37,517 nt of DNA. Source: JAIRTY01 sp050257395 (GTDB lineage Bacteria > Actinomycetota > Actinomycetes > Streptosporangiales > Streptosporangiaceae). Numbering within the stretch: the first letter of the stretch is position 1; each line of letters begins with the position of its first letter. Made by a program: the position numbers and the translations under genes. Below are positions 29,301 to 37,027 of the stretch, one piece after another. The notes under the pieces were generated by a model, which saw only the letters and a program-made list of their open reading frames with translations, did no database searches and was not told the DNA's origin. The DNA is taken from contig JBLMWU010000348.1 in the NCBI GenBank assembly GCA_050257395.1, positions 1-37,517 of the forward strand, written 5' to 3'.

Positions 29301-30665
29301 TCAGGCGGCTTCGTACGCGGCCTCGGGTGCCGTCGCGGGCCGGCGTGCGTAGCGGAGCCAGGTGACGGCGAAGCAGACGGCGTAGAAGACCAGGAACGCG
29401 ATGAGCGCCGGCCCCGCCGACTTGGCGGCGCTGCTGAACGAGGCCCGGAACGCCAGGTTGATCAGCACCCCGCCGAGCGCGCCGACCGCGCCGACGATCC
29501 CGAGCATGGCGCTGGCGACCCGCCGGGCCTGGTCCGGCCCGGCCTCGCCGCCCGCGCCCGCGGGCAGCCCGGACCTGGCCGCCACGACCGCGGGGATCAT
29601 CGCGTACGTGGAGCCGTTGCCCACGCCGCTGAGCACGAACAGGCCGATGAAGCCGCCCACGAACAGCCCGAAGGACGCCCGGGAGGTGGCAGCCAGCAGC
29701 ACGCCGGCGCAGCCCGCCATGCCCGCGAAGGTCCAGAGGGTCACCCGCGCGGCCCCCAGCCTGTCAGACAGCCAGCCGCCGGCCGGCCGGGCCAGCGAGC
29801 CGGCCAGCGGGCCGAGGAAGGTGAGCTCGGCGGCGCCGAGCGGGGTGCGGCCGAACTGGGCCACCAGCACCAGGCCGAACGCGAAGCTGTACCCGATGAA
29901 CGAGCCGAACGTGCCCACGTACAGCAGCGACAGCGGCCAGAAGTCGCGGTGGCCGACCGCGGCCTTCTGCGCGGCCAGGTCCGCCTTTGCCGGGGTCAGG
30001 TTGTCCATGGCCCGCAGCGCGACCACGCCGGCGATCAGGATCAGCGGCAGGTAGATCAGCGGCACGTAGCTGGGGTGGGCCAGCCCGGCCAGCGCGATCA
30101 CCGCCAGCCCCGCGAGCTGGACGACCGCGACGCCGATGTTGCCGCCGCCGGCGTTGAGCCCGAGCGCCCAGCCCTTGCGCCGCTGCGGGTAGAAGAAGTT
30201 GATGTTGGACATGGACGAGGCGAAGTTGCCGCCGCCCAGGCCCGCGAGCCCGCCGATGAGCAGGAAGGCCCACAGCGGCAGCCCCGGTCCCCGCATGGCG
30301 GCCGCTGCCGCGGCCGTGGGCACGATGAGGATCGCCGCGCTGAACGCGGTCCAGTTGCGGCCGCCGAACCGGGGCACCGCCAGGGTGTAGGGGACCCGCA
30401 GCACCGCCCCGACCAGGGTGACCAGCGACACCAGCAGGAACTTGCGGCCGGGATCGAGTCCGTAACCGCTGACCGGGGTCATGAACAGCACCAGCACCGA
30501 CCACAGGCTCCACACCGAGAACCCGAGGTGCTCGGCGAAGATCGAGGCGGCCAGGTTGCGGCCGGCGACGCGGCTGCCCCCGCCGGCCCAGAACGCGGGG
30601 TCCTCCGGCTCCCAGCGATCGATCCACCGCTTGCCGCGCCGGGCGGCCACGCCGGTATCTGTCAT
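29301..30665 (-). CDS. narK: Nitrate/nitrite transporter, MFS NarK family
   Basis: 454 residues, 12 predicted membrane helices. The first nitrate signature appears as GLGGGNFASSMSNINFFYP and the second as KGWALGLNAGGGNIGVA (about 155-190), continued by VVQLAGLAV. The N-terminus WEPEDPAFW and the FSVWSLWSVLVLFM first helix are NarK-typical, and the Arg in VPYTLAVPRFGGRNWT lies in the substrate-path region. It imports nitrate (or exchanges nitrate and nitrite) for the reductases encoded further along. ATG at 30665 follows GGGAGGAA. Two GlnR boxes 59-95 bases upstream predict induction under nitrogen limitation. Confidence 0.94.
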   Translation of the reverse strand: MTDTGVAARRGKRWIDRWEPEDPAFWAGGGSRVAGRNLAASIFAEHLGFSVWSLWSVLVLFMTPVSGYGLDPGRKFLLVSLVTLVGAVLRVPYTLAVPRFGGRNWTAFSAAILIVPTAAAAAAMRGPGLPLWAFLLIGGLAGLGGGNFASSMSNINFFYPQRRKGWALGLNAGGGNIGVAVVQLAGLAVIALAGLAHPSYVPLIYLPLILIAGVVALRAMDNLTPAKADLAAQKAAVGHRDFWPLSLLYVGTFGSFIGYSFAFGLVLVAQFGRTPLGAAELTFLGPLAGSLARPAGGWLSDRLGAARVTLWTFAGMAGCAGVLLAATSRASFGLFVGGFIGLFVLSGVGNGSTYAMIPAVVAARSGLPAGAGGEAGPDQARRVASAMLGIVGAVGALGGVLINLAFRASFSSAAKSAGPALIAFLVFYAVCFAVTWLRYARRPATAPEAAYEAA

Positions 30666-30723
30666 GGCGGTTCCTCCCGCTGCCGTGTCTCACCAGGACG
30701 GGCACCACGGTAGGAGGCAGGCA

Positions 30724-30739
30724 GTTTCCCATGGGTAAC
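30724..30739 (-). promoter_or_regulatory. Perfect GlnR box in narK promoter (facing narK)
   Basis: Minus strand GTTAC-CCATGG-GAAAC matches the actinobacterial GlnR consensus GTNAC-N6-GAAAC at every defined base. It is 59 bases upstream of the narK ATG. GlnR controls nitrogen genes, including narK and nas/nir genes, in streptomycetes. Confidence 0.8.
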
Positions 30740-30744
30740 TGAAA

Positions 30745-30760
30745 GTAACCTTCGGGAAAC
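30745..30760 (+). promoter_or_regulatory. Second perfect GlnR box, opposite orientation
   Basis: Plus strand GTAAC-CTTCGG-GAAAC, again a full match to GTNAC-N6-GAAAC. It is 5 bases (TGAAA) from the first box and inverted relative to it, whereas reported GlnR sites are usually direct a-b-a-b arrays. The remaining bases to the ligase start hold only its GGAGGAGGAAGG ribosome-binding site. Confidence 0.75.
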
Positions 30761-30867
30761 ACTGTCCTCACCCGGGAACGCCTGCTGTTGTGAGATCAGG
30801 GCCAGGCGGGGCAGGGAGGGCACGCCGGGCAGGTCACAGGGGGGAGCTCGGCGGGAGGAGGAAGGGT

Positions 30868-31863
30868 ATGGACACCGGGCAGCCGGGGCGCCGGCCGGCG
30901 CAGCCCGGGCGGCTGCAGCCGATGCTCGCCCGGGCCGGCCCGCTGCCGCCGGACAACGGCGGGTGGGCGCTGGAGATGAAGTGGGACGGGGTGCGGGCGC
31001 TCGCCTACGTGGATCACGGCCAGGTGCGGCTGCTGTCGCGGGCCGGGGAGACCGTCACCGTGGCCTACCCGGAACTGCTCGGCCTGGGCGAGGCCCTGGC
31101 CGGACGGCTGGCCGTGCTGGACGGGGAGATCGTCGCGCTCGGCGCGGGCGGCTGGCCGGACTTCGAGGCGCTCCAGCCCCGCATCCACATCCGCGCGCCG
31201 GTGGCCGCGCAGCGGCTCGTGGCCACCGCCCCGGTCACCTACCTGGCGTTCGACCTGCTGCATCTGGACGGGCTGTCGCTGCTGGACGCGCCGTACCGGC
31301 AGCGCCGGGCGCTGCTGGAAGCGCTGCACCTGGACGGCCCGCACTGGCAGACACCGCCGTCGTTCACCGGCGTGCCGGGCCGGGAGGTGCTCGCCGTCTC
31401 GGTGGCGCACTCGCTGGAGGGCGTCGTCGCCAAGCGGCTGGACTCCCGGTACGAGCCGGGCCGGCGCAGCAGCAGCTGGGTGAAGGTCAAGAACGTCCGG
31501 CATCAGGAGGTCATCGTCGGCGGCTGGCAGCCGGGCGCGGGCAACCGGGCGGGCCAGGTCGGGTCGCTGCTGGTCGGGGTCAGCGAGGCGACCGGCCTGG
31601 TCTACGCGGGGCACGTCGGCACCGGGTTCACCCAGCAGGCGCTGGGCATGCTCGGCGGGCGGCTGTCCGGCCTGCACCGCGCCACCTCCCCGTTCGCCAG
31701 CCCGGTGCCGCCCCCGCAGGCCCGGACGGCGGTGTGGGTGGAGCCGGTGCTGGTGATCGAGGTGACCTTCACCGGCTGGACCCGCGCAGGCCGGATGCGC
31801 GCGCCGTCCTACCGGGGTCTGCGGGAGGACAAAGGGCCCGGCGAGGTCAGCCGGGAGAGCTGA
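30868..31863 (+). CDS. ATP-dependent DNA ligase (LigC/LigD-ligase type)
   Basis: 331 residues: adenylation domain plus OB-fold. Motif I EMKWDGVR with nucleophile K38; motif III-like TYLAFDLLHLDG (124-135); motif IV SLEGVVAKRLDSRYEPGRRSS; motif V WVKVKN; and the OB domain EVIVGGWQPG, VYAGHVGTGF, VIEVTFTGWTRAGRMRAPSYRGLREDK in parts. It resembles the ligase module of LigD and stand-alone LigC, which act in non-homologous end joining or base-excision repair. No Ku, polymerase or phosphoesterase gene is nearby. ATG at 30868 follows GGAGGAGGAAGG. The 3' end overlaps the convergent cyclotransferase gene by 17 bases. Confidence 0.9.
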   Translation: MDTGQPGRRPAQPGRLQPMLARAGPLPPDNGGWALEMKWDGVRALAYVDHGQVRLLSRAGETVTVAYPELLGLGEALAGRLAVLDGEIVALGAGGWPDFEALQPRIHIRAPVAAQRLVATAPVTYLAFDLLHLDGLSLLDAPYRQRRALLEALHLDGPHWQTPPSFTGVPGREVLAVSVAHSLEGVVAKRLDSRYEPGRRSSSWVKVKNVRHQEVIVGGWQPGAGNRAGQVGSLLVGVSEATGLVYAGHVGTGFTQQALGMLGGRLSGLHRATSPFASPVPPPQARTAVWVEPVLVIEVTFTGWTRAGRMRAPSYRGLREDKGPGEVSRES

Positions 31864-32569
31864 GCTCGCCGAGCAGCAGCCGCGCCGGGTCCCGGTGGCG
31901 GCCGGGGGTCAGCCTTACGTGCCGCAGGTAGCGCCAGTGCTTGCCGGTGAGCAGGAACTCCCCGTCGCCGGGCAGGGCAGCGATGCCGTTCATGACCGCC
32001 TCCGGGTCGCCCCAGTGCCGTTCCCGGGCGGCCCGGGCGTCCACGATGTCGGTGACCTCGCCGCTGTCCGGGTCGATCCCGGCCAGGCAGTCCCGGCCCA
32101 GCAGGTTCGCCCAGATCAGCCCCCCTGACCAGGCCAGGTCGTTCAGCCCCGGTACCCGGTGCCGGCCGCAGCGGACCCGCAGCAGGCCGAGCGGCTCCAG
32201 GCTGCCGGGGTCCCGCCAGATCAGCTCGCTGCTGCCGTCGCTGGTGACGACCAGCCCGGCCCCGGCGCAGATGCCCCAGCCTGCCCGGTTGTAGGGCACC
32301 TGCCCCAGCAGCTGCAGGCTGTCCGGGTCCCACCGCAGGGCCACCCGTTCCTGCCAGGTCAGCTGCCAGAGGTGGCCGCCCGCCCGGCAGATGCCCTCGC
32401 CGAACAGGTCGCCCGGCAGCGGCGCGCTGGCCGCGGGCTGCCCCGCGCCGAGCGGGTACCGGCGCAGCGTGGACTGCCCGTACAGGCCGGTGCTCTCCCA
32501 CACCGTGCCGTCCTCGGCGAGCAGGCCCTGGGTGAAGCCGCGCCCGGGGTGGGGCAGGCGGCGCAGCAC
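31847..32569 (-). CDS. Glutaminyl-peptide cyclotransferase (plant-type beta-propeller)
   Basis: About 240 residues of the plant/bacterial QC family (five-bladed propeller): RLPHPGRGFTQGLLAEDG at the start, WESTGLYGQSTLRRYPL, GHLWQLTWQE, GWGICAGAGLVVTSDGSSEL, LNDLAWSGGLIWANLLGRDCLAGIDP in parts, and VMNGIAALPGDGEFLLTGKHW. The enzyme converts N-terminal Gln to pyroglutamate. No signal peptide is visible, unlike many exported bacterial QCs, so it may be cytoplasmic or its start may lie further upstream. GTG at 32569 is the first canonical start, but homology seems to begin some residues before it and GGAGG lies about 25 bases upstream, so a slightly earlier non-canonical start is possible. Confidence 0.82.
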   Translation of the reverse strand: MLRRLPHPGRGFTQGLLAEDGTVWESTGLYGQSTLRRYPLGAGQPAASAPLPGDLFGEGICRAGGHLWQLTWQERVALRWDPDSLQLLGQVPYNRAGWGICAGAGLVVTSDGSSELIWRDPGSLEPLGLLRVRCGRHRVPGLNDLAWSGGLIWANLLGRDCLAGIDPDSGEVTDIVDARAARERHWGDPEAVMNGIAALPGDGEFLLTGKHWRYLRHVRLTPGRHRDPARLLLGELSSPG

Positions 32570-32785
32570 GCGGAGCCGGTGAACCCTCAGCCCGCACCTC
32601 CGTCCCGGATCTGGCGCAGCGCCAGGGTACGCCCGTCCGCCGGGCCCCGTCCGCCCGCCGCCGCGCAGGGGCCCGGCCCGGGACCAACGCCCCTGCCGGC
32701 AGCGGCAGCCCCGGGGCAGCGTGGGAAGACAAGGAGGGACCGGGCGCGGCCAGCGGGCAGGCCCGGGCCCGGGCGGAGGTTCACG

Positions 32786-33727
32786 ATGACGGGGAGCTCA
32801 CGGCAGCAGCCACACCGCAGGCTGCCGGGGCGGCGGCGCGGGCGGCCGGGACCTGCGCGGGCGGCCGGCCCGCAGGAGATCGCCCCCGGCGTCCACCTGC
32901 TCACCCTCGGCAGCGGCCTGCTCGCCAGCAACGTGTACTTCGTCCGCTCCGGGGACTCCTGGGTGCTGGTCGACGCGGGCTGGCCGCGCCAGGAAGAGCC
33001 GATCATGGCGGCCGCGCAGGCGCTGTTCGGCCCCGGCGCGCGGCCCGCCGCGATCCTGCTCACCCACATTCATCCCGATCACTCCGGGTCCGCCCCGGCA
33101 CTGGCGCGCGGCTGGGAGGTCGCCGTCTGGGTCCATCCGGACGAGCTGCCGCTGGCGGCCGGCGAGTACCTGCCGCAGTACGCGAACCCGCTCGACCGCC
33201 GGCTCATCGGCCCGCTGCTGAGCCTGCTCCCGGCCCGGGCCCGGCAGCGGATGTCCGCTGCGGGCAGCCTGACCGCTGCCGCCCGCCCGCTGCCCGGCCC
33301 GGCCACCGTGCCCGGCCTGCCGGACTGGGAGTGGCGGCACGCGCCCGGGCACACGCCCGGCCACGTCGCCTTCTGGCGGCCGGCCGGGCGGGTGCTGATC
33401 ACCGGCGACGCCATCCTGACCGTGGACCTCAACTCCCTGCCGGGCCTGCTGCTGCGGCGGCCGCGGATCGCGGCGCCGCCGCGCATCACCACCTGGGACT
33501 GGCCGGCCGCCCGGGCGTCGCTGGCCGCGCTGGCCCGGCTCGGGCCGCTGGTGCTGGCGCCCGGGCACGGCCGCCCCGTCACCGGCCCGGCAGCGGCGGC
33601 CGCCCTGCGCGGCTTCGCCGGCCGGCCGGCCCCGGGGCTGGCGATCCCAGCGTTTGCGCAGGTCAGTGCGCGGAAGCGGGTAGGTATCGGGCGGGCCCGC
33701 CCGCTAGGCAAGGAGATACCGTCATGA
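32786..33727 (+). CDS. MBL-fold metallo-hydrolase
   Basis: 313 residues. Basic, proline-rich N-terminus (1-28), then a metallo-beta-lactamase fold: VYFVRSGDSWVLVDAG (50-65), metal motif THIHPDHSG (H94, H96, D98, H99), H189 and H193 in HAPGHTPGHV, D208 in ITGDA, and GHGRPV with a final His. The HxHxDH form indicates a zinc hydrolase of the glyoxalase II or lactonase kind; flavodiiron proteins carry HxExDH instead. ATG at 32786 follows GGAGG. The stop overlaps the start of a flavodoxin gene (ATGA at 33724), so the two products are made together. Substrate unknown. Confidence 0.88.
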   Translation: MTGSSRQQPHRRLPGRRRGRPGPARAAGPQEIAPGVHLLTLGSGLLASNVYFVRSGDSWVLVDAGWPRQEEPIMAAAQALFGPGARPAAILLTHIHPDHSGSAPALARGWEVAVWVHPDELPLAAGEYLPQYANPLDRRLIGPLLSLLPARARQRMSAAGSLTAAARPLPGPATVPGLPDWEWRHAPGHTPGHVAFWRPAGRVLITGDAILTVDLNSLPGLLLRRPRIAAPPRITTWDWPAARASLAALARLGPLVLAPGHGRPVTGPAAAAALRGFAGRPAPGLAIPAFAQVSARKRVGIGRARPLGKEIPS

Positions 33728-34278
33728 CAGCCAACAGCGGCGGCCGCAGCTGCCGGGTCCTGGTGACGGCGTCGTCCCGGTACGGGGCGACCACCGGCAT
33801 CGCCCGGGCCATCGGGGAGGAGCTGGCCCGGCGCAACCTCACCGCGGTGGTGCTGACCCCGGAAGAGGTCGGGAGCATCGAGGTGTACGACGCGGTGATC
33901 CTCGGCAGCGCCGTGTACGGCGGGCACTGGCTGGATCCGGCCAAGGCGCTTGTCACCCGGTCGGCCGCGGCGCTGGCCGCCCGGCCGGTGTGGCTGTTCT
34001 CCAGCGGCCCGGTCGGCGACCCGTCGCGCAAGCTCGTCCAGTCGATGGGCCAGGACCCGGTCGACCTGCCCGGCCTGCTCAGCGCCACCCATGCGCGCGA
34101 GCACCGGATGTTCGCGGGCAAGCTCGACCGCAAGAACCTCGGCTTCGCCCAGCGCGCGTCCCTGCTGATGTTCCGCGGCCTGGACGGCGACTTCCGCGAC
34201 TGGGCGGGCATCAGGGACTGGGCCGCCCACATCGCCGCACAGCTCACCGCCCCCGGCGCGCTGCGCGCCGCCGGCTAG
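33724..34278 (+). CDS. Flavodoxin-domain protein (HemG/Flavodoxin_5-like)
   Basis: 184 residues. FMN-phosphate loop VTASSRYGATTGIARAIGEEL (14-34), YDAVILGSAVYGGHW (about 55-69) and WLFSSGPVG (about 91-99) identify a flavodoxin fold like menaquinone-dependent protoporphyrinogen oxidase HemG. The C-terminal part FRGLDGDFRDWAGIRDWAAHIA resembles that family too. Function could be redox transfer to the MBL partner or an oxidase role in haem synthesis; neither is shown. Coupled to the MBL gene by ATGA, followed 5 bases later by the convergent E2-like gene. Confidence 0.85.
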   Translation: MTANSGGRSCRVLVTASSRYGATTGIARAIGEELARRNLTAVVLTPEEVGSIEVYDAVILGSAVYGGHWLDPAKALVTRSAAALAARPVWLFSSGPVGDPSRKLVQSMGQDPVDLPGLLSATHAREHRMFAGKLDRKNLGFAQRASLLMFRGLDGDFRDWAGIRDWAAHIAAQLTAPGALRAAG

Positions 34279-34283
34279 GGAGC

Positions 34284-35111
34284 TCAGGCCGGCGCGGGCT
34301 GGCCGGACCGGGCCGGGGGCGGCTCGAACGCCGCCGGGTTCTCGCAGTACTCCCGCACGGCGCGGGCGAACTGCGCCGCGTGGAACCCGTCCACGTAACG
34401 GTGGTCGAAGGTCGCAGTCAGGCTCAGCGTCGGGCGCACGACCACTTCACCGGCCACCGCCGTGGGCCGCGGCTGGACGGCACCGACCAGCACCAGGACC
34501 GGCACCTTGTAGTAATGGGCCAGCGGCGAGTAGGCGTGGCTGATGCCCCACCCGCCGATGGAGGTGATCATCGCGCCGCCGAACGCCTGCCGGGGCATGC
34601 CGAACCGGGTCAGGTCCAGGTTCAGGTCGGAGGTGAGCCACGCCCCGGCCCGCAGCGCCCAGCGCAGCGCCGACGGCGGCAGCCGGGTGAGCAGCGCCTT
34701 GCCGCGGCCCAGCTCCGGGTCGCTGCCGTCGGCCAGGGCCGCGCAGCGGCGGGTCAGCTCCTGGCCGAGCTCGACCGCTGACTTGCGATCGGCGTCGCGC
34801 ACCTTGACGCCGGTCAGCTCGGTCCCGCCCTCGGTGGCCACGATGAAGAACACATCCACGCTCTCCCGCGGGTACTCGCGCCCGCGGGCCAGCCGCACCC
34901 GCAGCCCGGGCACGGTCGCCAGCCCGTGCGCGACCGCCCGGCCGACCAGATGGGTCACGGTCACGTGCACGCCGCTGCGGCGGCGGACCTGCTCGATGTA
35001 GGCGAGCAGGGCCCCCGCGTCCAGTTCCAGGTCACCGAAGAACTGCGGATCCAGCGGCCGCCCCCAGGCAGATCCCGCCAGCTTCCGCCAGCCCCGCACG
35101 CGCTCGCCCAC
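34284..35111 (-). CDS. Stand-alone 2-oxoacid dehydrogenase E2 catalytic domain
   Basis: 275 residues covering only the chloramphenicol-acetyltransferase-like E2 core. The signature HxxxDG is present in FDHRYVDGF (H237, D241), with TVTHLVGRAVAHGLA (51-65), VDVFFIVATEGG, GAMITSIGGWGISHAYSPL in parts and VPVLVLVGAVQPRP. There is no lipoyl domain, swinging linker or subunit-binding domain, so it cannot be an ordinary E2 by itself. Stand-alone versions are frequent in actinomycetes and of unknown role, possibly acyl transfer from CoA. GTG at 35111 follows GGAGG. Convergent with the flavodoxin gene. Confidence 0.87.
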   Translation of the reverse strand: MGERVRGWRKLAGSAWGRPLDPQFFGDLELDAGALLAYIEQVRRRSGVHVTVTHLVGRAVAHGLATVPGLRVRLARGREYPRESVDVFFIVATEGGTELTGVKVRDADRKSAVELGQELTRRCAALADGSDPELGRGKALLTRLPPSALRWALRAGAWLTSDLNLDLTRFGMPRQAFGGAMITSIGGWGISHAYSPLAHYYKVPVLVLVGAVQPRPTAVAGEVVVRPTLSLTATFDHRYVDGFHAAQFARAVREYCENPAAFEPPPARSGQPAPA

Positions 35112-35636
35112 CGGACCTCCGAACCCCCTCCCTTGAGCCTACGCGCGCCACCCGGCTTCCCTGGCGCTCCGGCCGGCGGGCCGCCGGGGAAGGTGCCGGA
35201 ATGCCCGCTTAAAGCTGTTAGATAAACTCTGCAAGAATGCCGCTTAGCTGTCAATGGAGCCGGTCGCCCGGTATGCCGGAGTTTCCGGAGATGGGATCCC
35301 GGGAATTCCTTTCCGGCAGCGGGCAGGGCATCTTAACGCAGGTCAGCTCTTACCTCCGGGCGAACGGACGGCAAAATTTGGCGTGTCCCGGTTATGCCTG
35401 AGCCGGGCAGGGGTATCGGCTGATAACGGTTGCTGGTCCGGAAGAGATGTGCTTGCCAAGGACAGCTACCAGCTGCCCGGTGCGCCGCGAAGTAGGGGCT
35501 TGCCCCGGAACGGATTCCCTGCCCCCCGGTATCCGCTCCGCGCGTGACACCAGGCACCCGCTCCAGGAGCGAACTGGCGCGGTACCGGCCGGGCCAGGCG
35601 GCCCGGCAGTCTACGTGGCCTCGGCCAGGGGGGTGG
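35112..35636. other. 525-base non-coding stretch between E2 and L,D-transpeptidase genes
   Basis: Contains a small GC hairpin CCGGCG-GGC-CGCCGG (35173-35187), an AT-rich patch with two imperfect direct repeats (35199-35253), the palindromes GGGATCCC and GGAATTCC close together near 35293-35310, and a CTGATAACGGTT patch near 35420. A 97-codon open frame at 35254-35547 has no recognisable protein features. I see no known riboswitch motif. Probably a long leader/promoter for the transpeptidase. Confidence 0.5.
35199..35253. repeat. Imperfect direct repeat in AT-rich promoter patch
   Basis: GAATGCCCGCTTAAAGCTGTTA (read at 35199-35220) recurs as GAATGCC-GCTTA-GCTGTCA at 35235-35253, with one- and two-base gaps and one substitution, about 36 bases apart. 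It lies 88-142 bases upstream of the E2-like start and about 385 bases before the transpeptidase start. Spacing near 3.5 helical turns would suit cooperative regulator binding. Confidence 0.45.
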
Positions 35637-36971
35637 ATGAGAGTGCGGGAAAGTGGCGGAACGGGCGCGGGCTGGCGAAGCGCCGTCACGGGCCGCCGTC
35701 GGTGGCTGGCTGTCAGCGCAGGAGCGGCGGTCACGGGCACAGCGGCCCTGGTCATCGGGGCATGCACGGGCGGGCTGGCCGGCGGCGCCCATGCCCGGCG
35801 GGTGCCGATCTCGGCTGCGCAGGTGACCATCACCCCCGCCGACAGCAGCCAGGACGCGAACCCGAGCCAGGGCGTGAACGTGTCAGTGGCCCAGGGCACC
35901 CTGGAGAGGGTCACCGTGACCAAGGGCGCCGACCCGGTCACCGGCGTGTTCAGCCCGGGCCGCACCGGCTGGCACAGCACCTGGCCGCTGCTGCCGTCGC
36001 GCCACTACACGGTGACCGCGACCGCGGTGGACGCCCATCACCTGGCGGTGACGAAGACCTATACGTTCCGGACGCTGCGGCCGCGGCGGTCGTTCCTCAC
36101 CCACATCACCGAGGGCTACCACCAGGTCTACGGCGTGGGCATGCCGATCATGCTGACGTTCAGCCATCCGGTCAGCCACCGGTACCGGGCGGCGGTGGAA
36201 CGCTCCATCCAGCTCTGGACCTCCAAGCCCATCGTGGGCGCGTGGTACTGGGACGACGCCCTGGCACCGGCCGGCACGAACCTGGTGTTCCGCCCCCGCG
36301 GCTACTGGCCGCAGCACACCCGGGTGACCGTGAAGGCGCACTTCGCCGGGCTGCAGATCGCCCGCGGCGTGTTCGGCCGGGAGAACCTGAGCCAGCAGTT
36401 CACGATCGGGCGCTCGCTCATCGCCGTGGTGAACACCGCCAGCCACGAGGCGCGGATCTACTACCGCAACCACCTGTACGGGGTCTGGCCGATGAGCAGC
36501 GGCGCGCCCGGCGACGACACGGCCGACGGCACCTACCTCACGATCGAGAAGGGCAACCCGGTCCTGATGAGCGGGCCCGGCTACACGGACTTCCCCGTGC
36601 CCTACTCGGTGCGCTTCACCTGGAGCGGCAACTACATGCACGACGCCTACTGGTCCGTGGGTGAGCAGGGGTACGCCAACGTCAGCCACGGCTGCGTCAA
36701 CCTGTCCCCCGAGCACGCGGCGATCTACTACAACCTGGCCGTCCCCGGGGACCCGGTCACGATCACCCACAGCCCGGCGGCCGGAACCTGGGACGACGGC
36801 TGGACCGAGTGGTTCCTGACCTGGAAGCAGCTGCTGCGGGGCAGCGCCACCCACATGGCAGTGGAGGCCGGGCCGTCCGGCAGCGGGTTCGTCAGCCCGC
36901 ACGCGCTGCCGCCGTCGCTGGCCAGGGCGCCGCTCGGGAACTCGCGCCCGCACAACGCCCACGCCTACTGA
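35637..36971 (+). CDS. Lipoprotein L,D-transpeptidase (YkuD) with Ig-like domains
   Basis: 444 residues. Basic N-terminus, hydrophobic segment 24-42 and lipobox VIGAC (C43) indicate export and lipidation. Two Ig-like domains (about 58-145 and 155-256) precede the YkuD domain (about 258-378) with H335 in YMHDAYWS and catalytic C353 in VSHGCVNLS. The enzyme forms 3-3 cross-links in peptidoglycan and is beta-lactam tolerant; architecture matches mycobacterial LdtB-like proteins. A C-terminal tail (380-444) includes DDGWTEWFLTWKQLL as in those enzymes, then a Pro/Ser/His-rich end. ATG at 35637 follows AGGGGGG. A 17-bp hairpin closes the gene. Confidence 0.92.
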   Translation: MRVRESGGTGAGWRSAVTGRRRWLAVSAGAAVTGTAALVIGACTGGLAGGAHARRVPISAAQVTITPADSSQDANPSQGVNVSVAQGTLERVTVTKGADPVTGVFSPGRTGWHSTWPLLPSRHYTVTATAVDAHHLAVTKTYTFRTLRPRRSFLTHITEGYHQVYGVGMPIMLTFSHPVSHRYRAAVERSIQLWTSKPIVGAWYWDDALAPAGTNLVFRPRGYWPQHTRVTVKAHFAGLQIARGVFGRENLSQQFTIGRSLIAVVNTASHEARIYYRNHLYGVWPMSSGAPGDDTADGTYLTIEKGNPVLMSGPGYTDFPVPYSVRFTWSGNYMHDAYWSVGEQGYANVSHGCVNLSPEHAAIYYNLAVPGDPVTITHSPAAGTWDDGWTEWFLTWKQLLRGSATHMAVEAGPSGSGFVSPHALPPSLARAPLGNSRPHNAHAY

Positions 36972-36985
36972 CGCCGCAGGCACCG

Positions 36986-37027
36986 CGCGCCAGCGCGCCG
37001 GGGCTCCGGTCCCGGCGCGCTGGCGCG
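36986..37027 (+). terminator. 17-bp perfect hairpin after L,D-transpeptidase
   Basis: CGCGCCAGCGCGCCGGG (36986-37002) and CCCGGCGCGCTGGCGCG (37011-37027) are perfect complements around an 8-base loop, starting 14 bases after the stop. No U-tract; strength and position make a terminator likely. Confidence 0.8.

Noticed and set aside
32786..34278. A true split flavodiiron NO reductase
   Set aside because: The metal motif is HIHPDH, not HxExDH, and the flavodoxin resembles HemG; kept only as an architectural observation.
35254..35547. A 97-codon frame in the long gap before the transpeptidase
   Set aside because: No ribosome-binding site, no domain, mixed composition; more likely non-coding.
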